Shown one piece after another: positions 14,906-24,226 of a DNA stretch of 64,000 bases. The position numbers and the translations under genes are program-made. Under the pieces are notes generated by a model. It saw only the letters and a program-made list of their open reading frames with translations, was not told the DNA's origin and made no database searches. The DNA comes from Xanthobacter autotrophicus Py2. Its GTDB lineage: Bacteria > Pseudomonadota > Alphaproteobacteria > Rhizobiales > Xanthobacteraceae. The stretch is taken from contig CP000782.1 in the NCBI GenBank assembly GCA_000017645.1, forward strand, positions 1 to 64,000, in the 5' to 3' direction. Within the stretch, counting starts at the first letter, position 1. Each line of letters opens with the position of its first letter.

Positions 14906-17401
14906 ATGGCAGACGATCCTCTGCGCCCACTCGCGCATGTCTATCTTCCTGGCCATGGTGTCGCACAGGACTACACGGCTCATGGTGGTGGCGGTGGTTC
15001 CGCGCCGCCGCAGCGCGATAGAGTCCAGCATGCCGAGAAGCTGACCACAGCCCTGACGGTGGCTTTGGCGGACGCCGAAGCACAGCTTCGTGCGCGTGAA
15101 GTCGGTCTTGCCGCCGGAACGCCGGGCTTCTATCTCGAATTCGATCTGCCGGCGGCCCAGGCCGAGATCGTCGATAAGCTCGAAAACCGGCAGGGGAAGT
15201 TCCCGATCGAGCTGGTGAGCGTTCGGCCAGGTAACGCCGACGGCACGACGGTTGCCGCCACGGTCTTCGTACCGGAAAAGCAGCGCGAGTATTACCTGAA
15301 GAAGGTTGCTGATTATCGGGACAAGGACCGCGTTCGCAGGCGCGAGGTCGATGGTCAGATCATAGAGGAGGTGACCGGTCCAAAGAATGAGGTCCTGGTC
15401 GCCTCCATCGAGACAGCGCGACTGGCTGTAGCCCGCTCGCTCTACACCGACGATGAAACATTCTTTCCTTTTCCGGGTGTCGCGATCTGGTGGGAAGTTT
15501 GGCTCCGGCTAGGCACGAAAGAACGCTTCGTCGCCACAGTGGGACGTCTCGCGCTTCCAATGCGCGAGCACGCGCTGACCTTTCCCGAGCGAGAAGTGGT
15601 CATTGTCCACGGCACGGCGGAGATGCTGGGGCGCATCGTCGCCAATACTGACACGATCGCCGAGCTGCGCACGGCGCGCGACACGCCCTCCTTCTTCATG
15701 GCCATGGACGGCGCTGAACAGCGGGCTTGGGCTGCGGAAACGACGGACCGGATCGTTGCTCCCGCCGCCGATGTACCGGCCGTCTGTCTCCTTGATTCCG
15801 GTTCGACCCGCCGACATCCGCTGATCCGGCCGGCACTCGCCGCGGTTGATCAACAGGCCTTCGATGCAGGCTGGAACGTCGAGGACGTGAGCAACCAGGC
15901 ACACGGTGGCCACGGCACCCAGTTGTCAGGTGTAGCGCTCTACGGGGATCTGGTCGACGTGCTCGCTGGCGACGGGCCGGTGACGCTCAGCCACAGGCTG
16001 GAATCGGTGAAGGTGCTGCCGGATCACGGCGCCAACGATCCCGATCTCTATGGCGCGATCACCGCGCAGTCGATCTCCCGCACCGAGATCGTCGCACCGA
16101 ACCGCCCCCGCGCGATATGTCTCGCCATCACCTCGGAAGGCGATCATTGGCGGGGCCGGCCGTCGTCCTGGTCCGCTGCCCTCGATACGCTTGCATTCGG
16201 CGCCGACAATGCGCCTCGCTTCATCGCTGTGTCGGCTGGAAATATCCGCGACGATATCCATCGTGACGACTATCCCGCACGTAACGACACGACGCCGATC
16301 GAAAGTCCCGCGCAGGCCTGGAATGTCCTGTCCGTCGGCGCTTTCACCGAAAAGGATACCATCGTCGATCCTCTATTCGCCGGCTGGGAGGCGATGGCAG
16401 GCGTCGGCGATATCATGCCGAGATCCCGCACCTCGGTCACCTGGAACCACGACTGGCCGCTCAAGCCGGATGTCGTTTTCGAGGGTGGCAATATCGGTGT
16501 CGACCCGACAACCTTGCTTGGTGATCACGTCGATGATCTGGCACTTCTGACCACCTATCGGTTGCCGGAACACCGCGCTTTCACGACAACCGGCGAGACG
16601 AGTGCAGCCACGGCGCTTGCAGCCCGCATGGGCGCCCAGATCATGGCCGAGAGGCCGGGCCTTTGGCCCGAGACGGTGCGTGGTCTTGTCGTCCATTCGG
16701 CTGAATGGACGCCGGCAATGAAGGCCCATCTCGGTGCGATCGGCAAGAATGGCGTTTTGCGCCGCTATGGCTTTGGAGTGCCGTCCCTCTCCCGCGCCCT
16801 CGGGAGCCTACAGAACGACGTGACCATGGTCATTGAAAATGACATGCAGCCCTTTGTGAGGGTAGCGAGCGCTGTCGAGACCAAGGACCTCGTTGTTCAC
16901 GAGCTGCCCTGGCCGCGGGATGAGCTCGAAGCGCTCGGTGAGACTCAGGTGCAGCTGCGCATCACGCTCAGCTATTTCATCGAACCCAATCCGGGAGAGC
17001 GAGGCCGAAGCCGGCGCCACAGCTACGCCTCTCACGGTTTGCGCTTTGCTCTCAAACCGGGTGACGAACGCTTGGACGTCTTCGTCCGCCGTATAAATGC
17101 CAAAGCGGGAACTCGGCCTCCGACGCGGGCAGCGGAGACGCGATGGATGCTGGGCCCCAATCTGCGAAATCGTGGCTCGCTGCATGCTGACATTTGGGAA
17201 GGCGATGCCGTCGAGCTGTCTCAGCGCGATGCCATCATCGTCTATCCGATCGGTGGTTGGTGGCGAGAGAATCCCGGCTTTGATCGCGCTGACACCCGAG
17301 TTCGCTACTCGCTTCTCGCGACGCTCAGGACTGCGGCCAATATCGATCTGTACACGCCGATCAGCACATCAATCCAACCCGAAATCGCTGTAGAAATTTG
17401 A
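14906..17401 (+). CDS. ietS: IetS-like subtilisin-family serine protease
   Basis: An 831-aa S8-family peptidase. The triad is visible: Asp 297 (CLLDSGS), His 336 (GGHGTQLSG) and Ser 566 (TGETSAATA), with oxyanion Asn 446 (SAGN). A 280-residue N-terminal region and a 250-residue C-terminal beta-rich region flank the catalytic domain. There is no signal peptide, so it acts in the cytoplasm. It starts immediately after the ietA stop and is surely co-expressed. In the known model the AAA partner restrains or directs the protease. Confidence 0.85.
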   Translation: MADDPLRPLAHVYLPGHGVAQDYTAHGGGGGSAPPQRDRVQHAEKLTTALTVALADAEAQLRAREVGLAAGTPGFYLEFDLPAAQAEIVDKLENRQGKFPIELVSVRPGNADGTTVAATVFVPEKQREYYLKKVADYRDKDRVRRREVDGQIIEEVTGPKNEVLVASIETARLAVARSLYTDDETFFPFPGVAIWWEVWLRLGTKERFVATVGRLALPMREHALTFPEREVVIVHGTAEMLGRIVANTDTIAELRTARDTPSFFMAMDGAEQRAWAAETTDRIVAPAADVPAVCLLDSGSTRRHPLIRPALAAVDQQAFDAGWNVEDVSNQAHGGHGTQLSGVALYGDLVDVLAGDGPVTLSHRLESVKVLPDHGANDPDLYGAITAQSISRTEIVAPNRPRAICLAITSEGDHWRGRPSSWSAALDTLAFGADNAPRFIAVSAGNIRDDIHRDDYPARNDTTPIESPAQAWNVLSVGAFTEKDTIVDPLFAGWEAMAGVGDIMPRSRTSVTWNHDWPLKPDVVFEGGNIGVDPTTLLGDHVDDLALLTTYRLPEHRAFTTTGETSAATALAARMGAQIMAERPGLWPETVRGLVVHSAEWTPAMKAHLGAIGKNGVLRRYGFGVPSLSRALGSLQNDVTMVIENDMQPFVRVASAVETKDLVVHELPWPRDELEALGETQVQLRITLSYFIEPNPGERGRSRRHSYASHGLRFALKPGDERLDVFVRRINAKAGTRPPTRAAETRWMLGPNLRNRGSLHADIWEGDAVELSQRDAIIVYPIGGWWRENPGFDRADTRVRYSLLATLRTAANIDLYTPISTSIQPEIAVEI

Positions 17402-17455
17402 GGCAGGGGAGTGCTCTCCCATCGCGATCGAGCTTCACGCAATCGGGCGTCCAGC

Positions 17456-18090
17456 TCAGTAGCGTGATTTTTTCCCTGGGAGGTAGGTCGTACATTTGTC
17501 ACGCGTGGCGTCGTCGATCGCGAAGTCGGCCGGCGATTGCCCGCCAAGTTCAGGACGGGAACTCCGCATCCAGAGATCTGCCCGTGCAGGGTCGACGTAG
17601 CGGTTGCGAGCGAGGGCCTCGAGCTCTCGGACGGCTTTTTGCTTGCGCTCGCGGGCTTGCTCCTCAATCCTGAGTTGGTCCGCTTTTCGTCCGAGAGCAT
17701 GGATTGCGTCGCGAAGCCCAGTTTCGCTCCGCGCGGACTCCAGTGGAGACTGGCCGTTCAGAGCCGCATCGTCGGTGCTCAGCCAGATTTCGCAACCTTC
17801 ACCTAGGTCAGCCGCCGCGAGCTTCCTGAGCCGGACTACCCGTGCTTCGGCATCGGCGTTCTCCTTCTCCCGCTTCTCCCGTTCTCTGTCTTCGGCCTCG
17901 AGGCGCTTCCTCTTCAGCGCGCGCGCAAGCTCCCCCTCACATGGGAGCCCAAGAAGCTCCAGGTCGGCACAAGGCGAAAAGCGGATCCGGGTGCGGATGC
18001 TAGACAGTTGATGGCAAAGCGCCGTCCATTCGGGATCGTTGCCGTGGATTGCGTCAGCGACGGACTGTCCACGGCCCGATAGTTTGGCCA
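17456..18090 (-). pseudogene. 5'-truncated antitoxin-like gene with two repeated C-terminal domains
   Basis: A minus-strand frame is open from about 18095 to the stop at 17456 (over 200 codons) without a start codon or ribosome site. It reads WILAKLSGRGQSVADAIHGND, then a charged coiled-coil stretch (KRKRLEAEDREREKREKE), then two similar blocks, ALNGQSPLESARSE and ELGGQSPADFAIDD, resembling the MbcA/ParS/Xre antitoxin toxin-binding motif. The N-terminal part is gone; the frame joins out of phase to the DUF6088-like fragment at 18054-18311. Codon pattern and domain repeats argue that it was a real gene. Confidence 0.6.
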
Positions 18091-18311
18091 GGATCCATCT
18101 TGCCGGTCAGCTTGCTGGTTGTTGGCTTGTCGTAGAGGCCACAGTGAGGGCGGCGAATGTCGCCGCGCCGGGTCAGCCTCTGCAGCGCTTTCTCGACGGC
18201 ATTGGGCGTCCCGATATCGAGGAAGTCGGCGCGGGACCACACCCCGGCCGGTGCCGGCTTGGCGATCCGGTCATGGATGCGGTCGAGGGTATCGGACGTG
18301 GGATCCGGCAT
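18054..18311 (-). pseudogene. N-terminal fragment of a DUF6088/AbiEi-type antitoxin
   Basis: An 85-aa frame matching the winged-helix start of DUF6088 (AbiEi-like) proteins: GVWSRADFLDIGTPNAVEKALQRLTRRGDIRRPHCGLYDKP then LTGK. Full-length members are about 200 aa, so most of the protein is missing. The break, near 18090, is where the sequence changes to the end of an unrelated antitoxin-like gene. Confidence 0.6.
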
Positions 18312-18427
18312 CAGCGATCCGTTTGTGTCCGGAAATTATATCTAAAAATTGGTCACTGTATCGCGCACGAAAGATACGCGAACTCGAGCAGACCAGCCGC
18401 TGCGGGCTGATGCCTAGACGCGGTAAT

Positions 18428-19060
18428 CTACGGATGCGGTCTCCGTAGCCGATATCGTCCTTTCCGCCTCGATCCCGTGAATGAAATCCACGCATTTGCC
18501 CGGAGCCCGGCTATGTCCCGTTTGGCCGTTTTCTCGGAGATGCCGAACCGGGACTGCAACCCTCGAGCCGAAACCCGCCTTCCGCTGACGAGCTCGGCGA
18601 GAAACCAGCGCTGCCGCTCGTTCGGAACGAACGCTTCATCAGGGTCAGGTTCAGGGTCACCAACAGGGACGCGACCAGGGTCACGGAGGAGTGAGCTTCG
18701 CCGGCGTGCATTCCGGCCCTCTGGGAGCTTTCCCGAGTTCTCGTCGGCGCTCAATCCAGAGCGATCCATAAGCATCTGGACAATATCGAACCGCCGGCTG
18801 GCGATCAGGAGCATGTGCAGCATCGTATCGGAGTGGATGAGCATCGCGATGAGATGGTCTCCATCTGGGCCGCAGGAGCCGGCGATCCAGTTCTTGACTG
18901 TGCGTTCACTGGCATTCGTCCAGCGCTGAACCGTCTTGATCGTCCGGCGGCTGTCGTCCAGCTCCGTCTTCAGTGCGAGAGAGATAATTTCCGCATAGCG
19001 CCGGGGAGACCCGTCTCCTCCCGTTCCCGGCGGCAATGATCTGCCCTTCTTCGGCAACAT
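18428..19060 (-). CDS. Putative DNA-binding protein of unknown function
   Basis: A 210-aa protein from the ATG at 19060 (MLPKKGRS); an upstream extension to 19186 overlaps the divergent recombinase and is not used. The middle (TIKTVQRWTNASERTVKNWIAG) looks like a helix-turn-helix, followed by a hydrophobic helix (LIHSDTMLHMLLIASRR). The C-terminal RQRWFLAELVSGRRVSARGLQSRFGISEKTAKRDIAGL is a second HTH of the type seen in site-specific recombinase-associated regulators. It is divergent from the large serine recombinase with a short gap, so it may regulate it. Confidence 0.65.
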   Translation of the reverse strand: MLPKKGRSLPPGTGGDGSPRRYAEIISLALKTELDDSRRTIKTVQRWTNASERTVKNWIAGSCGPDGDHLIAMLIHSDTMLHMLLIASRRFDIVQMLMDRSGLSADENSGKLPEGRNARRRSSLLRDPGRVPVGDPEPDPDEAFVPNERQRWFLAELVSGRRVSARGLQSRFGISEKTAKRDIAGLRANAWISFTGSRRKGRYRLRRPHP

Positions 19061-19169
19061 GCTTCGTCTCCATGACGATACACTGAGAGAAGCAGAGGGT
19101 TTCCGGCGTAGGATCGTCCGTACAACGGTCGATTGCTTGGTGTGCCGGTAAGACGGGTGGTGACCGCCA

Positions 19170-20729
19170 ATGACAGCGCCGCGCAATGAGATCTCTTCCG
19201 GCTTTCCCGAGGTGCGTGCCGCGCAGTACGTGCGGATGTCGACCGAGCATCAGCGCTATTCGACGGAGAACCAGGCGGATGCCATCCGTGACTACGCAGC
19301 CCGCTACAATTGCGCGATCGTCAGGACCTATGCTGATGAGGGAAAGAGCGGCCTCAACATCGATGGTCGCGCCGGTTTGCAGAAACTGATCGCCGACGTG
19401 ACGGGCGGGCATGCTGATTTCGAGATCGTGCTCGTCTACGATATCAGCCGGTGGGGGCGGTTTCAGGATGCCGATGAAAGCGCCTATTATGAATATCTGT
19501 GCCGACGCGCCGGCGTGCGTGTCGAGTATTGCGCCGAGCCCTTCGACAATGACGGCAGTCTGGGCTCCGACATCCAGAAGATGCTGAAGCGCAAGATGGC
19601 TGGCGAATACAGCCGCGAGCTCTCGGTCAAGGTTTTTGCCGGCCAGTGTCGGCTGATCGAGAAGGGCTTCCGCCAGGGCGGTCCCGCCGGCTTCGGCCTG
19701 AGGCGGCAACTCGTGGATGAGGCCGGCCGGAGCAAGGCGCTGCTCGCGCGCCTCGAGCACAAGAGCATCCAGACCGATCGCGTGGTGCTAGTCCCCGGTC
19801 CGTCAGATGAAATCGAGGTGGTGCGGCACATTTATCAGAGTTTCGTCGAAGATGGCCGCAACGAAGGCGAGATAGCCATCATGCTGAACGCCGAAGGCAT
19901 TCGAACGGATCTCGGTCGTGACTGGACTCGTGGCACCGTCCATCAGGTGCTTATCAACGAGAAATACATCGGCAACAATGTCTGGAACCGCGGCACGGCG
20001 GCTTTGAAGCGAAAACGGACTCGCAACGAGCCGTCAATGTTGATCCGGGCCGAGGGCGCCTTTCCAGCTATTGTCGATCGCCTGTTATTCGACGCGGCGC
20101 AGGCGATTATCCGTGGCCGTTCAGCGAGGCTTTCGGATGCCGACATGCTGGACGTGCTGCGGCGCTTGCTCGCCGAGCATGGCTATCTCTCCGGCTTGAT
20201 GATCGACGAGGCGGCTGACTGTCCGTCGAGCAGCGCTTATCGCAGCCGTTTTGGTAGCCTGCTGCGGACCTATTCGTTGGTGGGATACGCGCCGGATCGC
20301 GACTTCGCCTATGTGGAGAGCAATCGCCGCCTCCGGCAGCGCAACCCGCAGGTGGTTGATGAGGTGCTGGCGGCGCTGCGGGCAGCAGGCGCCTCGGTCG
20401 TCCTCGATCCGGAGACAGCGATCCTCACCATCAATGAGGAGGTCACCGCCGCGCTGCTTCTGTGCCGGTGCACCCAAACGGCTGCGGGGTCGCTCCGCTG
20501 GCTAATCCGCCTTGATGGACCGGTGCCGCCTGACATCACCATCGCGGTGCGCATGGAGCCCGGCGAGGAAGCCGTCCGTGATTATTACCTCCTGCCGTCC
20601 CTTGATGGCAGGGCGGCGCGGCTTCGCCTCGCCGAACGGAACGAGGCGGGCCTTGATACTTTTCGTTTCGCGACGCTCGAGGCGCTCTACGAACTGATGC
20701 GTCGCATTCCCCTGGCGGAGGTGGCGTAA
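19170..20729 (+). CDS. Large serine recombinase
   Basis: A 519-aa recombinase with an N-terminal resolvase domain (YVRMSTEHQ, nucleophile Ser 24; YDISRWGRFQDADE; KMLKRKMAGEYSRELS) and the central Recombinase domain (GGPAGFGLRR; WTRGTVHQVLINEKYIGNNVWNRG). The C-terminal 230 residues lack the usual zinc-ribbon cysteines. Its stop overlaps the next start (TAATG), so the enzyme is made in one operon with two RepB/ParB-like proteins. Large serine recombinases catalyse directional attP x attB recombination; whether this one moves its own operon is unknown. Confidence 0.88.
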   Translation: MTAPRNEISSGFPEVRAAQYVRMSTEHQRYSTENQADAIRDYAARYNCAIVRTYADEGKSGLNIDGRAGLQKLIADVTGGHADFEIVLVYDISRWGRFQDADESAYYEYLCRRAGVRVEYCAEPFDNDGSLGSDIQKMLKRKMAGEYSRELSVKVFAGQCRLIEKGFRQGGPAGFGLRRQLVDEAGRSKALLARLEHKSIQTDRVVLVPGPSDEIEVVRHIYQSFVEDGRNEGEIAIMLNAEGIRTDLGRDWTRGTVHQVLINEKYIGNNVWNRGTAALKRKRTRNEPSMLIRAEGAFPAIVDRLLFDAAQAIIRGRSARLSDADMLDVLRRLLAEHGYLSGLMIDEAADCPSSSAYRSRFGSLLRTYSLVGYAPDRDFAYVESNRRLRQRNPQVVDEVLAALRAAGASVVLDPETAILTINEEVTAALLLCRCTQTAAGSLRWLIRLDGPVPPDITIAVRMEPGEEAVRDYYLLPSLDGRAARLRLAERNEAGLDTFRFATLEALYELMRRIPLAEVA

Positions 20730-21649
20730 TGGCAAGGGAACGAAAGGAAGACGTTCCCCACCATGTCGGGGGCGTACAGGAGATCCGGTCGATCCCGGTC
20801 GACCATGTCCGCATCGTCAATCCGCGGGCAAGAAGCCCGAAGATCTTTGCAGGCATCGTCGAGAGCATCGCGACGGTTGGTCTGAAGCGACCAATCACCG
20901 TCACGGAAGCCCGGCGCGACGATGGCGGGACGGGATATGACCTCATCTGTGGACAGGGCCGGCTCGAAGCCTTCAAGGCACTGGGCGAGACGCATATTCC
21001 GGCCCTCGTCGTCCGGGCATCAGAAACCGACCTCTATCTGATGAGCCTCGTGGAAAACCTGGCGCGCCGCAAGCACTCCAACCAGGATCTGCTCACGGCC
21101 GTACGCGTGCTTGAGGACAGGGGCTATGGCCCAGCCGAGATCGCCCGCAAGACAGGTCTCGATGCCGGCTACATCTCCTGCATCATACAATTGCTGAGGG
21201 CTGGAGAGGAGCGTCTGATCGGTGCGGTCGAGAAAGGCTGGCTGCCGATCTCGCTGGCCACCGATATTGCGAAGGCCGGCCCAGGCGAGCTGCAGATCGC
21301 TATGATGGAAGCCTATGAGACCGGCCTCCTGCGCGGCGAACAACTCCTCAAGGTTCGCCGGCTGATCGATCGGCGCCAGGCGCTCGGCAAAACCTACGGC
21401 TCGTGGAAGCGTAAGGGCGACCAGCCGCTCACCGCGAGCAAGCTGGCGCAGACCTTCCAGGCCGAGGTGCGCCGACAGCAACTCGTCGTTCGCAAGTCGG
21501 AGGTTGCGGAGCAGCGCCTTCTATTCGTCGTGACGGCGCTGAGAAGGATGCTCACGGACGAGCATTTCCGCACTCTCCTGCGAGCGGAGAGCATCGGAGA
21601 CATCCCCAAGCCGCTCGCGGACCGGATCGGCGGGGAGGTGCTGCCGTGA
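20729..21649 (+). CDS. RepB/ParB-like partition-type protein, first of two
   Basis: A 306-aa protein with a ParB N-terminal domain (IPVDHVRIVNPRARSPKIFAGIVESI; ICGQGRLEAFKALG; MSLVENLARRKHSNQDLL), a KorB-type HTH (YGPAEIARKTGLDAGYISCII) and the RepB C-terminal domain. No ParA partner lies in the operon. The VENLARR region fits the CTP-binding motif of ParB proteins. It is coupled at both ends: TAATG with the recombinase and GTGA with the second RepB-like gene. Confidence 0.83.
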   Translation: MARERKEDVPHHVGGVQEIRSIPVDHVRIVNPRARSPKIFAGIVESIATVGLKRPITVTEARRDDGGTGYDLICGQGRLEAFKALGETHIPALVVRASETDLYLMSLVENLARRKHSNQDLLTAVRVLEDRGYGPAEIARKTGLDAGYISCIIQLLRAGEERLIGAVEKGWLPISLATDIAKAGPGELQIAMMEAYETGLLRGEQLLKVRRLIDRRQALGKTYGSWKRKGDQPLTASKLAQTFQAEVRRQQLVVRKSEVAEQRLLFVVTALRRMLTDEHFRTLLRAESIGDIPKPLADRIGGEVLP

Positions 21650-22539
21650 CCCGATACGCCTTTGAAAAGGACACAATCCGGGTTGCGATTGGCGACATCC
21701 TGCCAACTCGCACCCTGGCGAAGGACATCCGCGATACGCCGAAGTTCCGGACGATCCTGGCTTCGATCCAGGAAGTCGGCATCATCGAGCCGCTCGCCGT
21801 GCACCCGGAGCCGGGCGGCGGCGAACGTGTCTTTATCCTGCTGGACGGCCATTTGCGTCTCGAGGCGCTGAAGGCGCTCGGCGCGGCGGAAGCGGTCTGC
21901 CTGGTTGCCACCGACGACGAGGGCTTCACCTACAACCGGCAGATCAACCGGCTCAGCGCGATCCAGGAGCACAAGATGATCCTGCAGGCGATCCGCAAGG
22001 GCGTGCCACCCGAACGGATCGCCCAGACGCTCAGCGTCAACGTTGAACGTATTCGTGAACGGGAGAGGCTGCTCGACGGCGTCGTGCCCGAAGTGGTGGA
22101 GCTTCTGAAGGATCGCATGGTCAGCCGAGGCGTGTTCGCCATCCTGCGCAAGATGAAGCCGCTGCGCCAGATCGAGGCGGCCGAGATGATGATCTCCGCC
22201 AGCCGACTCAACGTACCCTATGCGAAGATGATCCTCGCCGCCTCCCGGCCCGACATGCTTATCGAGGTGAAGAAGCCCCGCCAGCTTGATGCCACCCCGG
22301 AGGATATCGCCCGGATGGAGCGGCAGATGGAGAAGCTCTATCAGGATTATAAGGCGGTCGAGGATACGCTCGGGGAGACTCTCTTGGTGCTGGTGGTGGC
22401 GAAGGGCTTTGTCGCGCGTTTGCTTCGCAATAATGCGATATCGGGATACCTGAAACGCTATCATCAGGATCTGACTGGCGAGCTTGCAACGGTCATGGAG
22501 GCCATTGGCGCCGATGCGCGGACGCCTGTTCGGGAATGA
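21646..22539 (+). CDS. RepB/ParB-like partition-type protein, second of two
   Basis: A 297-aa paralogue of the preceding protein, starting with GTG inside the upstream stop (GTGA). It has ParB-type blocks (DILPTRTLAKDIRDTPKFRTILASIQEVG; LLDGHLRLEALKALG), an HTH-like segment (VPPERIAQTLSVNVERIRE) and the RepB C-terminal region (ARMERQMEKLYQDYKAVEDTLG). The usual ENLARR-type motif is replaced by NRQINRLSAIQEH, so CTP binding may be lost. Two divergent ParB-like proteins in tandem suggest a heteromeric complex working with the recombinase; this is inference. Confidence 0.82.
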   Translation: MTRYAFEKDTIRVAIGDILPTRTLAKDIRDTPKFRTILASIQEVGIIEPLAVHPEPGGGERVFILLDGHLRLEALKALGAAEAVCLVATDDEGFTYNRQINRLSAIQEHKMILQAIRKGVPPERIAQTLSVNVERIRERERLLDGVVPEVVELLKDRMVSRGVFAILRKMKPLRQIEAAEMMISASRLNVPYAKMILAASRPDMLIEVKKPRQLDATPEDIARMERQMEKLYQDYKAVEDTLGETLLVLVVAKGFVARLLRNNAISGYLKRYHQDLTGELATVMEAIGADARTPVRE

Positions 22540-23289
22540 GGTGTCTGCGAAGGCCGAACAATGGCTGCGGAGTGCGCCTCGGAACTCCGCGGAACATACT
22601 CTACGCTTGTTTCATCGCCTTTCGCGTCGAGATGATTGCAGGTTCGGCCAGCGGGCTGTTCCGCGTGACGAGGTTCGGCTCGTCCTGGTAATCGTCGCGA
22701 GACTTCCATCGAGGATTGGCGCCGGCACGGCGTGACTAACGCGGAGACCAAAGTCACTGGCCTCGCCGTCGATTAGCTTTACGTCGGCGGCTTGGGATGA
22801 TGCTGCATAGGCCTCGTCCCGTGCTTGGGCGCTCTGCAGATGACTGACGATCGGGCCCGGGAAGACATGGTTGTGATCGTTGTACCGCGTGGCCCATTCG
22901 ATCGGCATTCTCTGGACAAGGATGCGGGACGGGATTTACTCGTGCAGCGTGTCGCTACTGGGGACGACGCCCCCGAAGACCGCGGTGAAGCCGAATAGCT
23001 CGACCAGATCCATCCGACATTGTTCGACACCGCCAACGTCGGGCGCCCGTTGGATCTTGTCGATAGAATCGCAAGTTTTCAAGAGGCACTGAGCTACTTT
23101 GTGACTCGATCTATTTTAGATGTTAGCTATGTGGAGAAACCATCCGCCTTGCGGGATACTTGCGGCAAGGCCAACGCTGTGTTGGCTTGACGGCAAACCT
23201 CTCAATTAAAGCTGACAAAAGGGAGAGCCACTCGCCAGTCACATCGCGCGTGGCTCGACGAGCGGCGTCCAAGGGACCCGAAAACTGGC
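22540..23289. other. Gap of about 750 bases without a supported gene
   Basis: Several short frames occur on both strands but none resembles a known family, has a convincing start, or continues across the gap. It lies between the recombinase operon and copper-related debris, so eroded sequence or a recombination junction is likely. No hairpin, tRNA or repeat stood out. Confidence 0.4.
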
Positions 23290-23775
23290 TCAGTGCAGGC
23301 GTGCGGCGACCGCATTCATCTGCTCGATTTCGCGTCGCTGTCCTTGAGAGATGTTCTGGCAAAGTGTGACCAATTCCGGGTCTTGAAGCTTAGCCCCCCG
23401 GCACATCAGGATGGCGCCCGAATGGTGCGGGACCATTGACTGGATGAATTGACGGTCATCGACAAGGGCTTGGCTACGCGTCGCCCAGAACGAACCGAGC
23501 GTCACCGAAGCGAACACGACATAAAGAATAAAATTCGTTCGCCTGTCCTGGTACATGCCACCCATCGTGATGAGCATGAGGATGCCCATCGGGCCCCACA
23601 TGGTAAGCGCCATGTATAGCATATTGATGTTGTTGCGATAGTCCGGCCAGCCGTCGATCATCGTGTACATCGCGAGGTACATGACGATCAGGCTCAGTAA
23701 CATATTGAGGCCGAGCATCCAGTATGTGCGCGCTCCTGTGTGCCTGTGTCCTTGATGATGAGCCGTCTCATCCAT
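23290..23775 (-). CDS. DUF305 membrane protein
   Basis: A 161-aa inner-membrane protein. An N-terminal His-rich stretch (HHQGHRHTG) is followed by about four membrane segments (LGLNMLLSLIVMYLAMYTM; MLYMALTMWGPMGILMLITMGGM; FILYVVFASVTLGSFWA). The C-terminal DUF305 motif comes last (FIQSMVPHHSGAILMCRGAKLQDPELVTLCQNI). The HH, Met and Cys residues suit metal contact, and DUF305 genes commonly accompany copper loci. It lies on the strand opposite to adjacent copper fragments. Confidence 0.85.
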   Translation of the reverse strand: MDETAHHQGHRHTGARTYWMLGLNMLLSLIVMYLAMYTMIDGWPDYRNNINMLYMALTMWGPMGILMLITMGGMYQDRRTNFILYVVFASVTLGSFWATRSQALVDDRQFIQSMVPHHSGAILMCRGAKLQDPELVTLCQNISQGQRREIEQMNAVAARLH

Positions 23776-23908
23776 CGGCCGCTCCCCTCCTTGGTTATGT
23801 GTTCGGTCGGCCGCCGCGACTGCGGCGCAGCAAGGGAAACGCGCTAGAAGGACGAATGTTTCGGGCGATCAGCTGTCCATTCAGGGAGCGCTGTAGGACC
23901 TATGCCAG

Positions 23909-24113
23909 TTATAACTCAAGAAGATGTCTCGTGGCGGCGGGGTGACCGGCGCGCTGTAATGCCGCCTCGAAATCGGCACGCGGGCGCTGGGACGTCGCCT
24001 CGACCTTGCGGGTGTTTGGATCGATGGTGACCTTGGCCTGGGCGTCCACGCCTGGATAGCCTTGGTCACGCTGCGGCGCAGCCGGCTCAGATCATGTTCG
24101 TGATATGGAACTG
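23909..24113 (-). pseudogene. Decayed HMA-domain copper chaperone (CopZ-like)
   Basis: Reading the minus strand with corrected frames gives [17 protein letters not shown]..VTKAI, then PGVDAQAKVTIDPNTRKVEATSQ, then ADFEAALQRAGHPAATRHLLEL and a stop at 23909. This is a heavy-metal-associated chaperone domain, but the first Cys codon of the CxxC motif has become TGA and at least two frameshifts follow. No start codon remains. Confidence 0.6.
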
Positions 24114-24226
24114 CCTTAACGTTCCCACGGTTGGAGGTCCCACCGTCCGCTCAAGATTTGCATCAGTTACGGAAGGATATCGCCCTGAATGCGCCCGTTG
24201 AGGACGTTTCTGGCGGTCGAAACGCG

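Noticed and set aside
22833..22998. 55-codon plus-strand frame (MTDDRAREDMVVIVV start)
   Set aside because: Codon pattern is plausible but it is short, lacks a ribosome site and overlaps equally plausible frames on the other strand.
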